A stretch of DNA of 16,473 bases from an uncultured Chloroflexota bacterium (GTDB lineage Bacteria; Chloroflexota; Limnocylindria; Limnocylindrales; CSP1-4), in assembly GCA_903928275.1 (NCBI GenBank), contig CAIYQJ010000041.1:1-16473 (forward strand). The letters are read 5' to 3'. The position numbers were made by a program, and so were the translations under genes. Below the pieces are notes generated by a model. That model ran no database searches, had not been told where the DNA came from, and saw nothing but the letters and a program-made list of their open reading frames with translations. This document shows positions 7,314-13,657 of this stretch, piece after piece. The number at the start of each line of letters is the position of its first letter. Position 1 is the stretch's first letter.

Positions 7314-7617
7314 GGACCCCGAGCGACGATTCCGCGCTCTCGGCCCGGAGCCTCGTCGTGGTGCGAGCGAGGCGTGGCAGCACGCGGGCCGGAGGGGGAC
7401 GGACGTTCCGCCGGAGCCGGGCTCGGGATGCCGGGGCGCGCCGATCGAGTGTGCCGCCCCGGCACGTCCCGGCGTGGGATGCCTTGCCCAACGTGGAGTG
7501 CCTTCGCCGACGAGGCAGGGCCATCGTGCCCACACGGGCGGCGGCCGCCCACGTGACCCGTCCAGGCTGCCCACCCGGCGCCGCGCTCGGAGGCCGCATG
7601 GCCGCCCATGGACGGCG
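7314..7617 (+). other. Intergenic region, nothing recognised
   Basis: About 300 bp between two small genes. All open frames here are Arg/Gly/Pro-rich and lack ribosome sites or family motifs. I saw no strong terminator, repeat or RNA structure. The -10 box at 7618 lies at its right edge. Confidence 0.5.
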
Positions 7618-7623
7618 TACCGT
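7618..7623 (+). promoter_or_regulatory. -10 box giving a leaderless start at 7631
   Basis: TACCGT lies 7 nt upstream of GTG 7631, the same spacing as TACAAT before the peroxidase ATG at 12006. Transcription would begin at or next to the start codon. No good -35 is seen. Confidence 0.4.
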
Positions 7624-7630
7624 AGCGCTC

Positions 7631-7795
7631 GTGAGCACGCACAAGGAGACCCGCCGCAAGGCCGAGCGCAGGGCAGCGAAGATCGAGCGTTCCCTCGAAC
7701 GAGAGCGGCAGCAGCGAGCCGCGCGCGAGGCGGGCACACCGCCAGACGCTCCGCCGGCCGCTGCGCCGTCCACCCCGGGACCGACAACGCGGTAA
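7631..7795 (+). CDS. Small basic, helical hypothetical protein (54 aa)
   Basis: The frame begins GTG and encodes STHKETRRKAERRAAKIERS and further Arg/Glu/Gln-rich sequence to about residue 33. This could form a single charged helix or coiled coil. A Pro/Ala/Thr tail follows. There is no Shine-Dalgarno sequence, but the TACCGT box 7 nt before the GTG fits a leaderless message, and the alternating K/R and E pattern is unlike the random Arg/Gly/Pro translations of non-coding frames here. I do not recognise a family. It is convergent with the cyclase gene, whose stop is 112 bp away. Still tentative because of its length. Confidence 0.4.
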   Translation: MSTHKETRRKAERRAAKIERSLERERQQRAAREAGTPPDAPPAAAPSTPGPTTR

Positions 7796-7907
7796 GGGGC
7801 TCTCTTCACGATCCCCGCTGGGCGACCCCTGACCGGCGGCGGGGCATTCGAGCCACGGGCGGTCCCGAACCGGTCCTTCCAGGGATGGGCTCGGAGCGTC
7901 GCGCCCC

Positions 7908-8570
7908 CTATCCGCTGACGGCAAAGGCGCGCACGGGAAACGTCGCCATCCCTCGGATGCGCGGCGGCACGGCGTAGAAGGTCCAGCCGTCCCGCGGCAG
8001 CGCCGCGAGGCCCGTGAGGTGCTCGACCAGCGGAACACCAGCGCCCAGGAGGATGGTGTGGGCGGGGCGCCGCAGGTCGGCGAGCGAGTCGACGTTGAGC
8101 GAGTCGATGCCGACCAGCCCGACGCCGCGCTCGACGAGCCAGCGGCAGGCGTCCTCGGTCAGATAGGGGTTGTCGGCGAGGTACGCAGGGGTGCCCCAGT
8201 GGACGTCCCAGCCCGTGGCGACGAGTACCGCCCGCCCGGCGACCTCGACGTCGGCGAACGCCTCCGGCCCGATGGCCCTGTCGACGGTGCCCCGGCAGTC
8301 GACCAGTGTGCCGGGGATGCCGGCAACCCTCTCCAGTGCCAGGGTGGCGAGGTCGAAGCCCCCGGCGAAGCGGTGGGCGGGCGTGTCGAGGTACGTGCCG
8401 GTGTTCGCCACCAAGTCGATTCGGGCGATCTCGAAGGTCGTGCCCGGCGCGTAGCGGCCCGCCGACTGCTCGCGAGACAGGTAGGTCGTGATCGAGGGTC
8501 CCGGCAGGCCAGGATGCGTGGTCATGCCGTCGACGATCTCGTGGCTCAGGTCGACGATCCGCCGGGTCAT
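7908..8570 (-). CDS. Cyclase-family (kynurenine formamidase-like) protein with altered metal site
   Basis: A 220-residue protein of the cyclase family (PF04199). It opens with IVDLSHEIVDGMTTHPGLPGP, as in kynurenine formamidases and polyketide-cyclase-like hydrolases. The family's metal motif HxGTHxDxPxH reads N56-TGT-Y60-L-D62-TPA-H66, so the first two His ligands are replaced while Asp62 and His66 remain. Downstream segments VLVATGWDVHWG, LVERGVGLVGIDSLNVD and HTILLGAGVPLVEHLTGLAAL are typical of the family. I recall other members carrying the NTGTYLDxPxH version, so this is probably a subfamily rather than decay. The start ATG is preceded by GAGGGG and GAGG. It lies 54 bp behind the MDR oxidoreductase gene on the same strand and is probably co-transcribed. 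The reaction cannot be inferred. Confidence 0.85.
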   Translation of the reverse strand: MTRRIVDLSHEIVDGMTTHPGLPGPSITTYLSREQSAGRYAPGTTFEIARIDLVANTGTYLDTPAHRFAGGFDLATLALERVAGIPGTLVDCRGTVDRAIGPEAFADVEVAGRAVLVATGWDVHWGTPAYLADNPYLTEDACRWLVERGVGLVGIDSLNVDSLADLRRPAHTILLGAGVPLVEHLTGLAALPRDGWTFYAVPPRIRGMATFPVRAFAVSG

Positions 8571-8624
8571 CGCCTCAACACCCCTCCCTGCCGACCGGAG
8601 CGCCGGGCGCCGCAGCTCGGCACG

Positions 8625-9563
8625 TCAGTCCCCTTCGTGGCCCACGGTGATGACCACGCTCCCCTTCTTGTGCTCTCCCTCGACATACCGGTGGGCCTCG
8701 GCGATCAGCTCGAGCGGGTACAGTCGGTCGATGACCGGCCGGAGGCTGCCGGCCTCCACCAGCTCGGTGAGCTGCGCAAGGGCGGTCGCCGGAGTCTCCG
8801 GAGTGCCGTCGTCGACCGAGAGGTACCTCCCGCCCGGTGTCAGGGCCGTGCTGCAGGCGACCTTCAACGCCGAGGTCTTCCGCCTGCCGACCGCATCGAA
8901 GACGAGGTCGTAGCGCCGGCCGACGGGCGGGGCGCTCTCCTTCGTGTAGTCGACCACCTCGGCAGCCCCCAGGGACCCCGCCAGCCCCAGGTTCGAGGGT
9001 CCGCACACCGCAGTGACATCCGCACCGAAGTGGCGGGCGAGCTGGACAGCGGACGTCCCCACCGCGCCGGAGGCCCCGTAGACGAGCACCCCCTGCCCGC
9101 TCGCGATGCGGCCCTTGCTCAGGAAGTGGAGGGCGAGCAGACCGCCGTACGGGATGGCGGCCGCCTCGTCGAATGTGACGTTCCCTGGGGCACCGGCGAT
9201 GGTGCTCGTCTCCGCCAGGCAGACGTACTGGGCGTAGGCGCCGAAGTGGTACTTGGTGAAGGCATACACGCGGTCGCCCACGCGGAAGCGCCGGACCTCA
9301 CGGCCGACCTGGTCCACCTCGCCCGCCAGCACCATGCCCAGGATCGCCCGCCGCGGGCCCCTGATGCCGACGACAAGGTGCATCATCGCCCGTTTGACGA
9401 GCGGCAGCGTCGGGCCGCCGCTCCGGACGAACCAGTCGCTCGAGGTGACTGTCGTCGCGCGGATCTTGACGAGGACCTCGTCGTCTCGCGGGACGGGCGT
9501 CTCGACCTCCCGGAGCTGGAGCACGTCCGGCGGTCCGTACCGGGTACAGACTGCGGCTCTCAC
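8625..9563 (-). CDS. MDR-family NAD(P)-dependent alcohol dehydrogenase / quinone oxidoreductase
   Basis: An intact 312-residue medium-chain dehydrogenase/reductase. The N-terminal GroES-like domain contains YGPPDVLQLREVETPVPRDD, ILGMVLAGEVDQVG and VGDRVYAFTKYHFGAYAQYV. The Rossmann domain carries VLVYGASGAVGTSAVQLARH, with the dinucleotide loop GASGAVG at residues 163-169. The C-terminus has GRYLSVDDG, LRPVIDRLYPLELIAEAHRY and GSVVITV. The Cys/His ligands of zinc-dependent members are absent, which places it with quinone oxidoreductase-type enzymes. The GTG at 9563 has AGGAGGA about 5 nt upstream, which decides the start over longer in-frame options. It is homologous to the damaged MDR gene at 5875-6840. 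It is the first gene of a probable two-gene operon with the cyclase. Confidence 0.9.
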   Translation of the reverse strand: MRAAVCTRYGPPDVLQLREVETPVPRDDEVLVKIRATTVTSSDWFVRSGGPTLPLVKRAMMHLVVGIRGPRRAILGMVLAGEVDQVGREVRRFRVGDRVYAFTKYHFGAYAQYVCLAETSTIAGAPGNVTFDEAAAIPYGGLLALHFLSKGRIASGQGVLVYGASGAVGTSAVQLARHFGADVTAVCGPSNLGLAGSLGAAEVVDYTKESAPPVGRRYDLVFDAVGRRKTSALKVACSTALTPGGRYLSVDDGTPETPATALAQLTELVEAGSLRPVIDRLYPLELIAEAHRYVEGEHKKGSVVITVGHEGD

Positions 9564-9608
9564 GAGGTTCCTCCTGTTGTCGGGAGCGACCGCGGCGGAC
9601 TGGACGCC

Positions 9609-9918
9609 ATGGGGCTCCCGCCCGACGATACCCGGCCCGGCGGTCTGACACGTGGCGATCCGGGGCCCCCGGATGCGCTCCTCGCCCCGCTGGCCGGTGC
9701 GGCAGGCACGGTGCGAGACGCCTTGCTCGACTCCGGACTGCTGCCGCACATGCCGTTCGCCACGTCGATCGCGGACGCGACCGATTCGCTCGTCTTCATG
9801 GCGGTCGATCCGTCGATCGAGGGCGTCGGCGGGAAGTTCTTCGGGGAGCGACATCCGATCCCGTCCAGCCCGGAATCGACGGACGCCGAGCGAGGCCACC
9901 ACGAGCGCATCGGGCCGC
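9609..9918 (+). pseudogene. C-terminal remnant of a short-chain dehydrogenase (SDR)
   Basis: Between two minus-strand genes, the plus strand encodes TSIADATDSLVFMAVDPS, then IEGVGGKFFGERHPIPSSPESTDAE. This matches the C-terminal end of SDR/retinol dehydrogenase-like enzymes, where a block of the form GAxxxVxLAxxPxxEGVTGKYF...SSPxSxD is normally followed by ARRLWELS. Here the similarity stops soon after SSPESTDAE (about 9905), and the frame runs into the end of the LLM gene. The upstream part (from ATG 9609) does not contain the N-terminal TGxxxGxG cofactor loop or YxxxK active site. The catalytic domain is therefore missing and this is a degraded fragment. No ribosome site is apparent. The recognition is by eye only. 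Confidence 0.5.
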
Positions 9919-10941
9919 TCAGCGCCAGCCGAGCTCCGGCGCCACGAACCTCAGGATGCTCTCGATGGCGTGGGCGTTGTACTCGACGCCGAGCTGGTTC
10001 GGCACGGTGAGGAGGAGCGTGTCCGCCGCCGCGATCGCCGTATCGCCCGCAAGCTCCCTGACGAGGACATCGGGCTCGGCGGCGTACGACCGCCCGAAGA
10101 TCGCCCTCGTCTGTGCGTCGATGTGGCCGACCTGGTCCGCCTGCTGGTCGCCGCGACCGAAATAGGCGCGGTCCCGGTCGTCGACCAGGGCGAAGATGCT
10201 GCGGCTGACCGAGACCCTCGGCTCGCGCGGGTGCCCGGCCGCGGCCCACGCCTCGCGGAACAGCCGGATCTGCTCCGCCTGCAGCTCGTGGAACGGCATG
10301 CCCGCGTCCTCGGTCATCAGTGTCGACGACATGAGGTTCATGCCCTGCCGCGCCGCCCACTCGGCGGTCGCGCGTGACCCGGCGCCCCACCAGATCCGGT
10401 CGCGCAGCCCGGGTGCGTGCGGTTCCGGGCGGAGCAACCCGGGCGGGTTCGGGAACATCGGGGAGGGGTTGGGTTCCGCGAACCCGGCGCCGGCCAGTGC
10501 CCCGAGGAAGACCTCCGTGTGCTCGCGGGCGATGTCGGCGTCCGTCGTGCCCACCTGGGGCACGTAGCCGAAGTACCGGAAGCCGTCGATGACCTGCTCG
10601 GGCGAGCCGCGGCTGATCCCGAGCTCGAGGCGACCGCGGGCGATGAGGTCGGCGGCCCCGGCGTCCTCGACCATGTACAGCGGGTTCTCGTAGCGCATGT
10701 CGATGACCGCCGTCCCGATCTCGATGCGCTTCGTCCGGGCGCCGATCGCCGCCAGGAGCGGGAACGGCGACGCGAGCTGCTGGGCGAAGTGGTGGACGCG
10801 GAAGTAGGCGCCGTCACCACCGAGATCCTCGACCGCCTCGGCGAGCTCGATCGACTGGAGCAGCGCGTCCGACGCGGACCGCACCTGCGAGTAGGGCGAG
10901 GCCGACCAATGACCGAACGAGAGGAACCCGACCTTCTTCAT
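9919..10941 (-). CDS. LLM-class flavin/F420-dependent oxidoreductase
   Basis: A 340-residue luciferase-like monooxygenase-family protein of full length (PF00296). It begins MKKVGFLSFGHWSASPYSQVRSASDALLQS and continues with IELAEAVEDLGGDGAYFRVHHF, the usual first strand-helix unit. RIEIGTAVIDMRYENPLYMVEDAGAADLIARGRLELGISRGSP is the signature block in which flavin or F420 is bound in this TIM-barrel family. RIWWGAGSRATAEWAARQGMNLM and ESILRFVAPELGW complete the fold. Members use FMNH2 or F420 on very varied substrates. The ATG has no clear Shine-Dalgarno but TAGAAT lies only 6 nt upstream, suggesting a leaderless message. It is 52 bp downstream of the OhrR-like gene on the same strand and may be transcribed separately. 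Confidence 0.88.
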   Translation of the reverse strand: MKKVGFLSFGHWSASPYSQVRSASDALLQSIELAEAVEDLGGDGAYFRVHHFAQQLASPFPLLAAIGARTKRIEIGTAVIDMRYENPLYMVEDAGAADLIARGRLELGISRGSPEQVIDGFRYFGYVPQVGTTDADIAREHTEVFLGALAGAGFAEPNPSPMFPNPPGLLRPEPHAPGLRDRIWWGAGSRATAEWAARQGMNLMSSTLMTEDAGMPFHELQAEQIRLFREAWAAAGHPREPRVSVSRSIFALVDDRDRAYFGRGDQQADQVGHIDAQTRAIFGRSYAAEPDVLVRELAGDTAIAAADTLLLTVPNQLGVEYNAHAIESILRFVAPELGWR

Positions 10942-10947
10942 CCGGGG

Positions 10948-10953
10948 ATTCTA
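10948..10953 (-). promoter_or_regulatory. -10 box giving a leaderless LLM oxidoreductase message
   Basis: TAGAAT on the minus strand (10953-10948) matches the consensus TATAAT at 5 of 6 positions and ends 6 nt before the ATG at 10941. No recognisable -35 is present. Confidence 0.45.
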
Positions 10954-10993
10954 CGGACGGCGGTCGTCACGCGCGCGCGGGGACGCCATCTCG

Positions 10994-11509
10994 TCAACGG
11001 ACCGGTCCGGGCAGCGCGACCGGCGGCGGCGGAGCGTTCTCGACGCGGTCCAGGATCTCGGTGAGCTCGCCGCGCACTCGGACGAAATCGTCGAGGGAGC
11101 CGGCGATGCACGAGCCGACCCACGACGGGATGTCGACTGCCTCGGCCCGGAGGGTCCGGCCGGCGTCGGTGAGGCCGACCTCGACCGACCGCTCGTCGCC
11201 GGCGGAGCGCGTCCGCGTCACGAGGCCCGCGGTCTCGAGCCGCTTGAGCAGCGGCGAGAGGGTGCCGCTGTCGAGCCGCAGCCGCTCGCCCAGGCGCCCG
11301 ACGCTCATCGGCGCCTGCTCCCAGAGGGCGAGCATCGCGAGGTACTGCGGGTACGTCAGCCCGAGCGCCCCGAGGACCGGGCGGTACCGGTCGTTGAGGG
11401 CCCGGTGCAGCCGGGCCACGAGGAAGCAGAGCTGGTTGTCGAGCAGGAGCGCCGCGTCGATGGGCGCGGCCACCCCGGCGTCGGCGCGCCCGGCCACCTC
11501 GCCGGTCAC
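10994..11509 (-). CDS. ohrR: OhrR-like MarR-family organic hydroperoxide sensor/repressor
   Basis: A 171-residue winged-helix regulator. The N-terminal part LLLDNQLCFLVARLHRALND followed by RYRPVLGALGLTYPQYLAML is characteristic of OhrR. C28 sits in DNQLCF, Y42 lies 14 residues later and Y53 25 residues later. This reproduces the spacing of the peroxidatic Cys and the two Tyr that hydrogen-bond it in Bacillus subtilis OhrR. The helix-turn-helix follows (MSVGRLGERLRLDSGTLSPLLKRLETAGLVTRTR), with the wing DERSVEVGLT. GTG 11509 overlaps the peroxidase stop by 4 bp (GTGA), so translation is probably coupled. There is no ohr gene in the window; the partner is the glutathione peroxidase. Oxidation of C28 by organic peroxide should release the operator at 12017-12037. 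Confidence 0.85.
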   Translation of the reverse strand: MTGEVAGRADAGVAAPIDAALLLDNQLCFLVARLHRALNDRYRPVLGALGLTYPQYLAMLALWEQAPMSVGRLGERLRLDSGTLSPLLKRLETAGLVTRTRSAGDERSVEVGLTDAGRTLRAEAVDIPSWVGSCIAGSLDDFVRVRGELTEILDRVENAPPPPVALPGPVR

Positions 11510-12006
11510 CGGACGGCGGCCGGGAGGAGCGCCTCGATGTCGGCGCGGATCGCGTCGGGCTTGGTCGTCGGCGCGTAGCGCTTCACCGTCCGCCCGTCGG
11601 GCGCGACGAGGAACTTCGTGAAGTTCCACTTGATCGACGACCCGAGGCGGCCGCCGGCCCGCTCCTTGAGGAACGCGAACACCGGGTGGGTGGCCTTCCC
11701 GTTGACGTCGACCTTGGTCGAGAGCGGGAAGTCCACGCCGAAGTTGAGCCGGCAGAACTCCTCGATCGCGGCGTCGTCGCCCGGTTCCTGGTGGGCGAAC
11801 TGGTCGCAGGGGAAGCCGATCACGACGAGCCCCTCGTCGCGGTACTGCTCGTGGATCCCCTGGAGCCCCACGTACTGCGGCGTGAAGCCGCACTTGCTCG
11901 CTGTGTTGACGATCAGGAGGGGGCGGCCCTCGAAGGTGGCCAGCGGGACGGTCTGGCCGTTGTTGGTGGTGAAGGAGAGGTTGAAGACGGAGGACTCAGT
12001 GGTCAT
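11506..12006 (-). CDS. Glutathione peroxidase-family peroxidase (Cys type, likely thioredoxin-dependent)
   Basis: A 166-residue, full-length GPx. The catalytic Cys is C39 in LIVNTASKCGFTPQY, where animal enzymes have selenocysteine. Q73 in GFPCDQFAHQEPG and W127-N128 in IKWNFTKFLV complete the catalytic tetrad. A second Cys, C85 in EEFCRLNFGVDFP, is where thioredoxin-dependent Cys-GPx enzymes carry their resolving Cys. Reduction by thioredoxin rather than glutathione is therefore likely. The tetramer-interface loop of selenoenzymes is absent, as in other bacterial enzymes. ATG 12006 is preceded by TACAAT only 7 nt upstream and has no Shine-Dalgarno, so the message is probably leaderless. The gene is coupled to the OhrR-like gene. 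No signal peptide, so cytosolic. Confidence 0.93.
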   Translation of the reverse strand: MTTESSVFNLSFTTNNGQTVPLATFEGRPLLIVNTASKCGFTPQYVGLQGIHEQYRDEGLVVIGFPCDQFAHQEPGDDAAIEEFCRLNFGVDFPLSTKVDVNGKATHPVFAFLKERAGGRLGSSIKWNFTKFLVAPDGRTVKRYAPTTKPDAIRADIEALLPAAVR

Positions 12007-12013
12007 ATGATGG

Positions 12014-12019
12014 ATTGTA
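12014..12019 (-). promoter_or_regulatory. -10 box of the peroxidase-OhrR operon
   Basis: TACAAT on the minus strand ends 7 nt before the ATG at 12006. The 17-bp position upstream reads AAGACG, a weak -35. The palindrome at 12017-12037 fills the space between the two and overlaps the -10, as expected for a repressor site. Confidence 0.55.
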
Positions 12020-12037
12020 CACAACTTAGTTGTATAC
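12017..12037. promoter_or_regulatory. Palindromic OhrR-type operator
   Basis: GTACACAAC and GTTGTATAC flank a TTA centre. The arms are 9 bp with one mismatch (the innermost five pairs, ACAAC/GTTGT, are perfect). It is AT-rich against a GC-rich background and overlaps the promoter spacer and -10 of the operon. This fits autoregulation by the OhrR-like protein encoded second in the operon. Confidence 0.65.
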
Positions 12038-12104
12038 GTCTTATTGCGCGCCTGGCACCGAAGCAGCGCGGGCGCGCGCGACACGCCTGTCGAGTACCGA
12101 GAGC

Positions 12105-12150
12105 GCCGGACGTGGAGGCCCGACCGCGCGGCATCGATGCGGCGTCCGGC
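12105..12150. repeat. Nested inverted repeat downstream of the MarR gene
   Basis: GCCGGACG (12105-12112) and CGTCCGGC (12143-12150) are perfect 8-bp arms, and a perfect 10-bp palindrome GCATCGATGC (12131-12140) lies between them. The structure sits 33 bp beyond the stop of the minus-strand MarR gene and could end its transcript; there is no T-tract. Confidence 0.3.
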
Positions 12151-12182
12151 ATGGCATGCGCGATGCCCGCCCGGCTGCCCGG

Positions 12183-12695
12183 TCAGGCGCCCGTGCGCAC
12201 CGGTTGCGGCTCGAGCTCGACCGACGGCGCCACCCCATGGTCCTCGATCCGTCCGAGGAGCCGGAGGAGCTCGCCGCACTCCCGCGGGCTGAGACCCAGG
12301 CCGTCGGGGCTGTTCGCCTCTTCGACGATTGGTCGGGCGCGCTCGAGCGCCGCGATGCCCGCGTCGGTCAACCGGGCCTCGGTCGCCAGTCCCGGTCCCG
12401 CCGGAGACCGCTCGACGAGGCCGCGGCGTTCGAGCTCCGGGAGGACCTTCGCCATCGCCTGTGGGCTCACGTAGACGCGCCGAGCCAGCTCGGCCTGGCC
12501 GATCCCCGGCGCGTGCGCCAGGAAGAAGAGGGTCGAGAACTCCGTCTGGCGGAGGCCGATCTCGCCGAGCCGGAGATCGAAGGCGCGTCCGACCGCCTGG
12601 CCGGCCGCCACGAGGACGAACCCGACGTATCCCTCCGGTGCCGCCGCGGACCAGGAGGCCGCATGCTCGGACCGGGTCGGCGGGCGCTTCGACAT
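12183..12695 (-). CDS. MarR-family transcriptional regulator
   Basis: About 170 residues with a MarR winged helix. An N-terminal helix FVLVAAGQAVGRAFDLRLGEIG precedes the helix-turn-helix LRQTEFSTLFFLAHAPGIGQ through AELARRVYVSPQAMAKVLPELERRGLVERS. The wing contains ARLTDAGIAAL, and a C-terminal dimerisation helix follows. ATG 12695 has GAGG 7 nt upstream; an in-frame ATG at 12719 would add 8 residues but lies inside the first palindrome and has no ribosome site. It is divergent from the four-TM gene at 12837, and two ATCAAC-NN-GTTGAT palindromes occupy the shared promoter region. It probably represses both. No sensor Cys pair is evident, so a small-molecule ligand is more likely than a redox signal. 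Confidence 0.85.
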   Translation of the reverse strand: MSKRPPTRSEHAASWSAAAPEGYVGFVLVAAGQAVGRAFDLRLGEIGLRQTEFSTLFFLAHAPGIGQAELARRVYVSPQAMAKVLPELERRGLVERSPAGPGLATEARLTDAGIAALERARPIVEEANSPDGLGLSPRECGELLRLLGRIEDHGVAPSVELEPQPVRTGA

Positions 12696-12716
12696 GCGAC
12701 GACCTCGTTCGACAGC

Positions 12717-12732
12717 CATCAACGAGTTGATG
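12717..12732. promoter_or_regulatory. MarR operator, site 1
   Basis: CATCAAC-GA-GTTGATG is a perfect palindrome of 7-bp arms with a 2-bp centre. It covers the alternative ATG at 12719 of the MarR gene and includes a TTGATG (12728-12733) that could be a -35 for the rightward gene. Confidence 0.7.
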
Positions 12733-12738
12733 GTAGAG

Positions 12739-12754
12739 TATCAACCAGTTGATA
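12739..12754. promoter_or_regulatory. MarR operator, site 2
   Basis: TATCAAC-CA-GTTGATA is a second perfect palindrome with the same ATCAAC/GTTGAT half-sites. Its centre is 22 bp from that of site 1, about two helical turns, so two dimers would bind the same face of DNA. It overlaps a possible rightward -10 (GATAGT, 12751-12756), 17 bp after the TTGATG of site 1. Confidence 0.7.
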
Positions 12755-12836
12755 GTAGCCGGGCTGCGGCATCGGCGCTGCGCCGATCGGGGAAGCGCCG
12801 GACTCCGGCGCCCGAAGATGTGAGAGGAAGTCGACG

Positions 12837-13265
12837 ATGGGACGCGAACGGACGCTGGCGAAGCTGGGCTTCGGGATGATCATCCTGCTCGTCGGGCAGT
12901 ACTTGCTCGGGATGTACACGAACCTCTTCGTGACGATCCCGGATGGCGTGAACGGATGGCAGTGGATGAGCAACTCGCTCGCGATCATGGGCCACGTGAC
13001 GCTCGGCACCCTGCTGCTCGTCGTCTCGGTCGCGCTCCTCGTGTTCGGTGCCCGGGCGCGCTCCCGCACCTGGATCGTCGCCTCACTCGTGGGACTCGTC
13101 GGCATCGGCGCCGCGTTGGCCGGCGGGTCCTCGTTCATGAATGGCCAGTCTGACGCGATGTCGTTCCTCATGGCCGGCGGACTGGGCGTCGCCATCCTCG
13201 CGTACGCCGCCGCCCTGTACGTCTGGGCGCTCGGGGTCGGCGGGAGGCAGCTCGCCGGCAGCTGA
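12837..13265 (+). CDS. Four-TM membrane protein under MarR control
   Basis: A 142-residue protein with four hydrophobic segments at about residues 8-30, 46-69, 78-96 and 112-136. The first loop, NLFVTIPDGVNGWQWMSNS, is the largest exposed part; short basic stretches (RARSRTW, GGRQLAGS) mark the likely cytosolic side. I do not recognise a named family. GAGGAAG lies about 8 nt before the ATG. The gene is divergent from a MarR regulator, separated by 141 bp that hold two matching palindromes. This is the usual layout for a MarR-controlled efflux or membrane-stress gene, but the protein has no recognisable transporter motif. Two GC-rich hairpins follow the stop. Confidence 0.8.
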   Translation: MGRERTLAKLGFGMIILLVGQYLLGMYTNLFVTIPDGVNGWQWMSNSLAIMGHVTLGTLLLVVSVALLVFGARARSRTWIVASLVGLVGIGAALAGGSSFMNGQSDAMSFLMAGGLGVAILAYAAALYVWALGVGGRQLAGS

Positions 13266-13271
13266 TCGCGC

Positions 13272-13289
13272 CGGGTCCGTCGGGACCCG
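13272..13289 (+). terminator. Hairpin 1 after the four-TM gene
   Basis: CGGGTCC and GGACCCG form a perfect 7-bp stem with a GTCG loop, 6 nt after the stop at 13265. No T-tract follows. Confidence 0.45.
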
Positions 13290-13301
13290 TCCCTCACCGG
13301 G

Positions 13302-13320
13302 CCTCGCGGTCGCCGCGAGG
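13302..13320 (+). terminator. Hairpin 2 after the four-TM gene
   Basis: CCTCGCGG and CCGCGAGG form a perfect 8-bp stem with a TCG loop. With hairpin 1 it forms a tandem structure typical of transcript ends in GC-rich bacteria; no T-tract. Confidence 0.45.
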
Positions 13321-13657
13321 CGGCGATCGTTCTCACCACGGCGTGTCGCCCGCCCGAACGGAAGGCGGACGGACGAGCGCGATCCCGGTGGTACCGGCGC
13401 ACCGTTCGCGGAGGCGGAGGCACGCGGCTCCGCCTCTGGGTCCACCGGCCGACGGGATCGGCGGGCTGGCCGTGCGACGGGGCGAGCGCGACGCGGCCGG
13501 CTGGCCCGGCCCAGACGTCGAGTCTCCCTGCCCGGCCGAGGCCTCCGACGATGAGAGCGGTCCACGCCGCGGGTGCTCGATCGCTCTCCCGCCCCACGGC
13601 GGAGACCGCGCTCGGGCTCCCACGGCCGACGCGCCACCGAGCGCGGCGATGCTGCGC
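13321..13657. other. Intergenic region between convergent genes, nothing recognised
   Basis: About 340 bp between the hairpins and the PadR stop. Frames are open on both strands but are rich in Arg, Gly, Pro and Ser, without ribosome sites or motifs. No repeat or RNA structure stood out. Confidence 0.5.

Noticed and set aside
8019..10010. Long plus-strand open frame opposite the cyclase and MDR genes
   Set aside because: Only the last part (9609-9918) shows family similarity, to SDR enzymes; the remainder is an antisense shadow.
10338..10820. Ser/Arg-rich open frame within the LLM oxidoreductase gene
   Set aside because: Out-of-frame shadow with no motif and no ribosome site.
11506..12744. 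Extended start of the glutathione peroxidase frame far upstream
   Set aside because: The family N-terminus begins at ATG 12006; upstream codons are low-complexity and cross the operator and the MarR gene.
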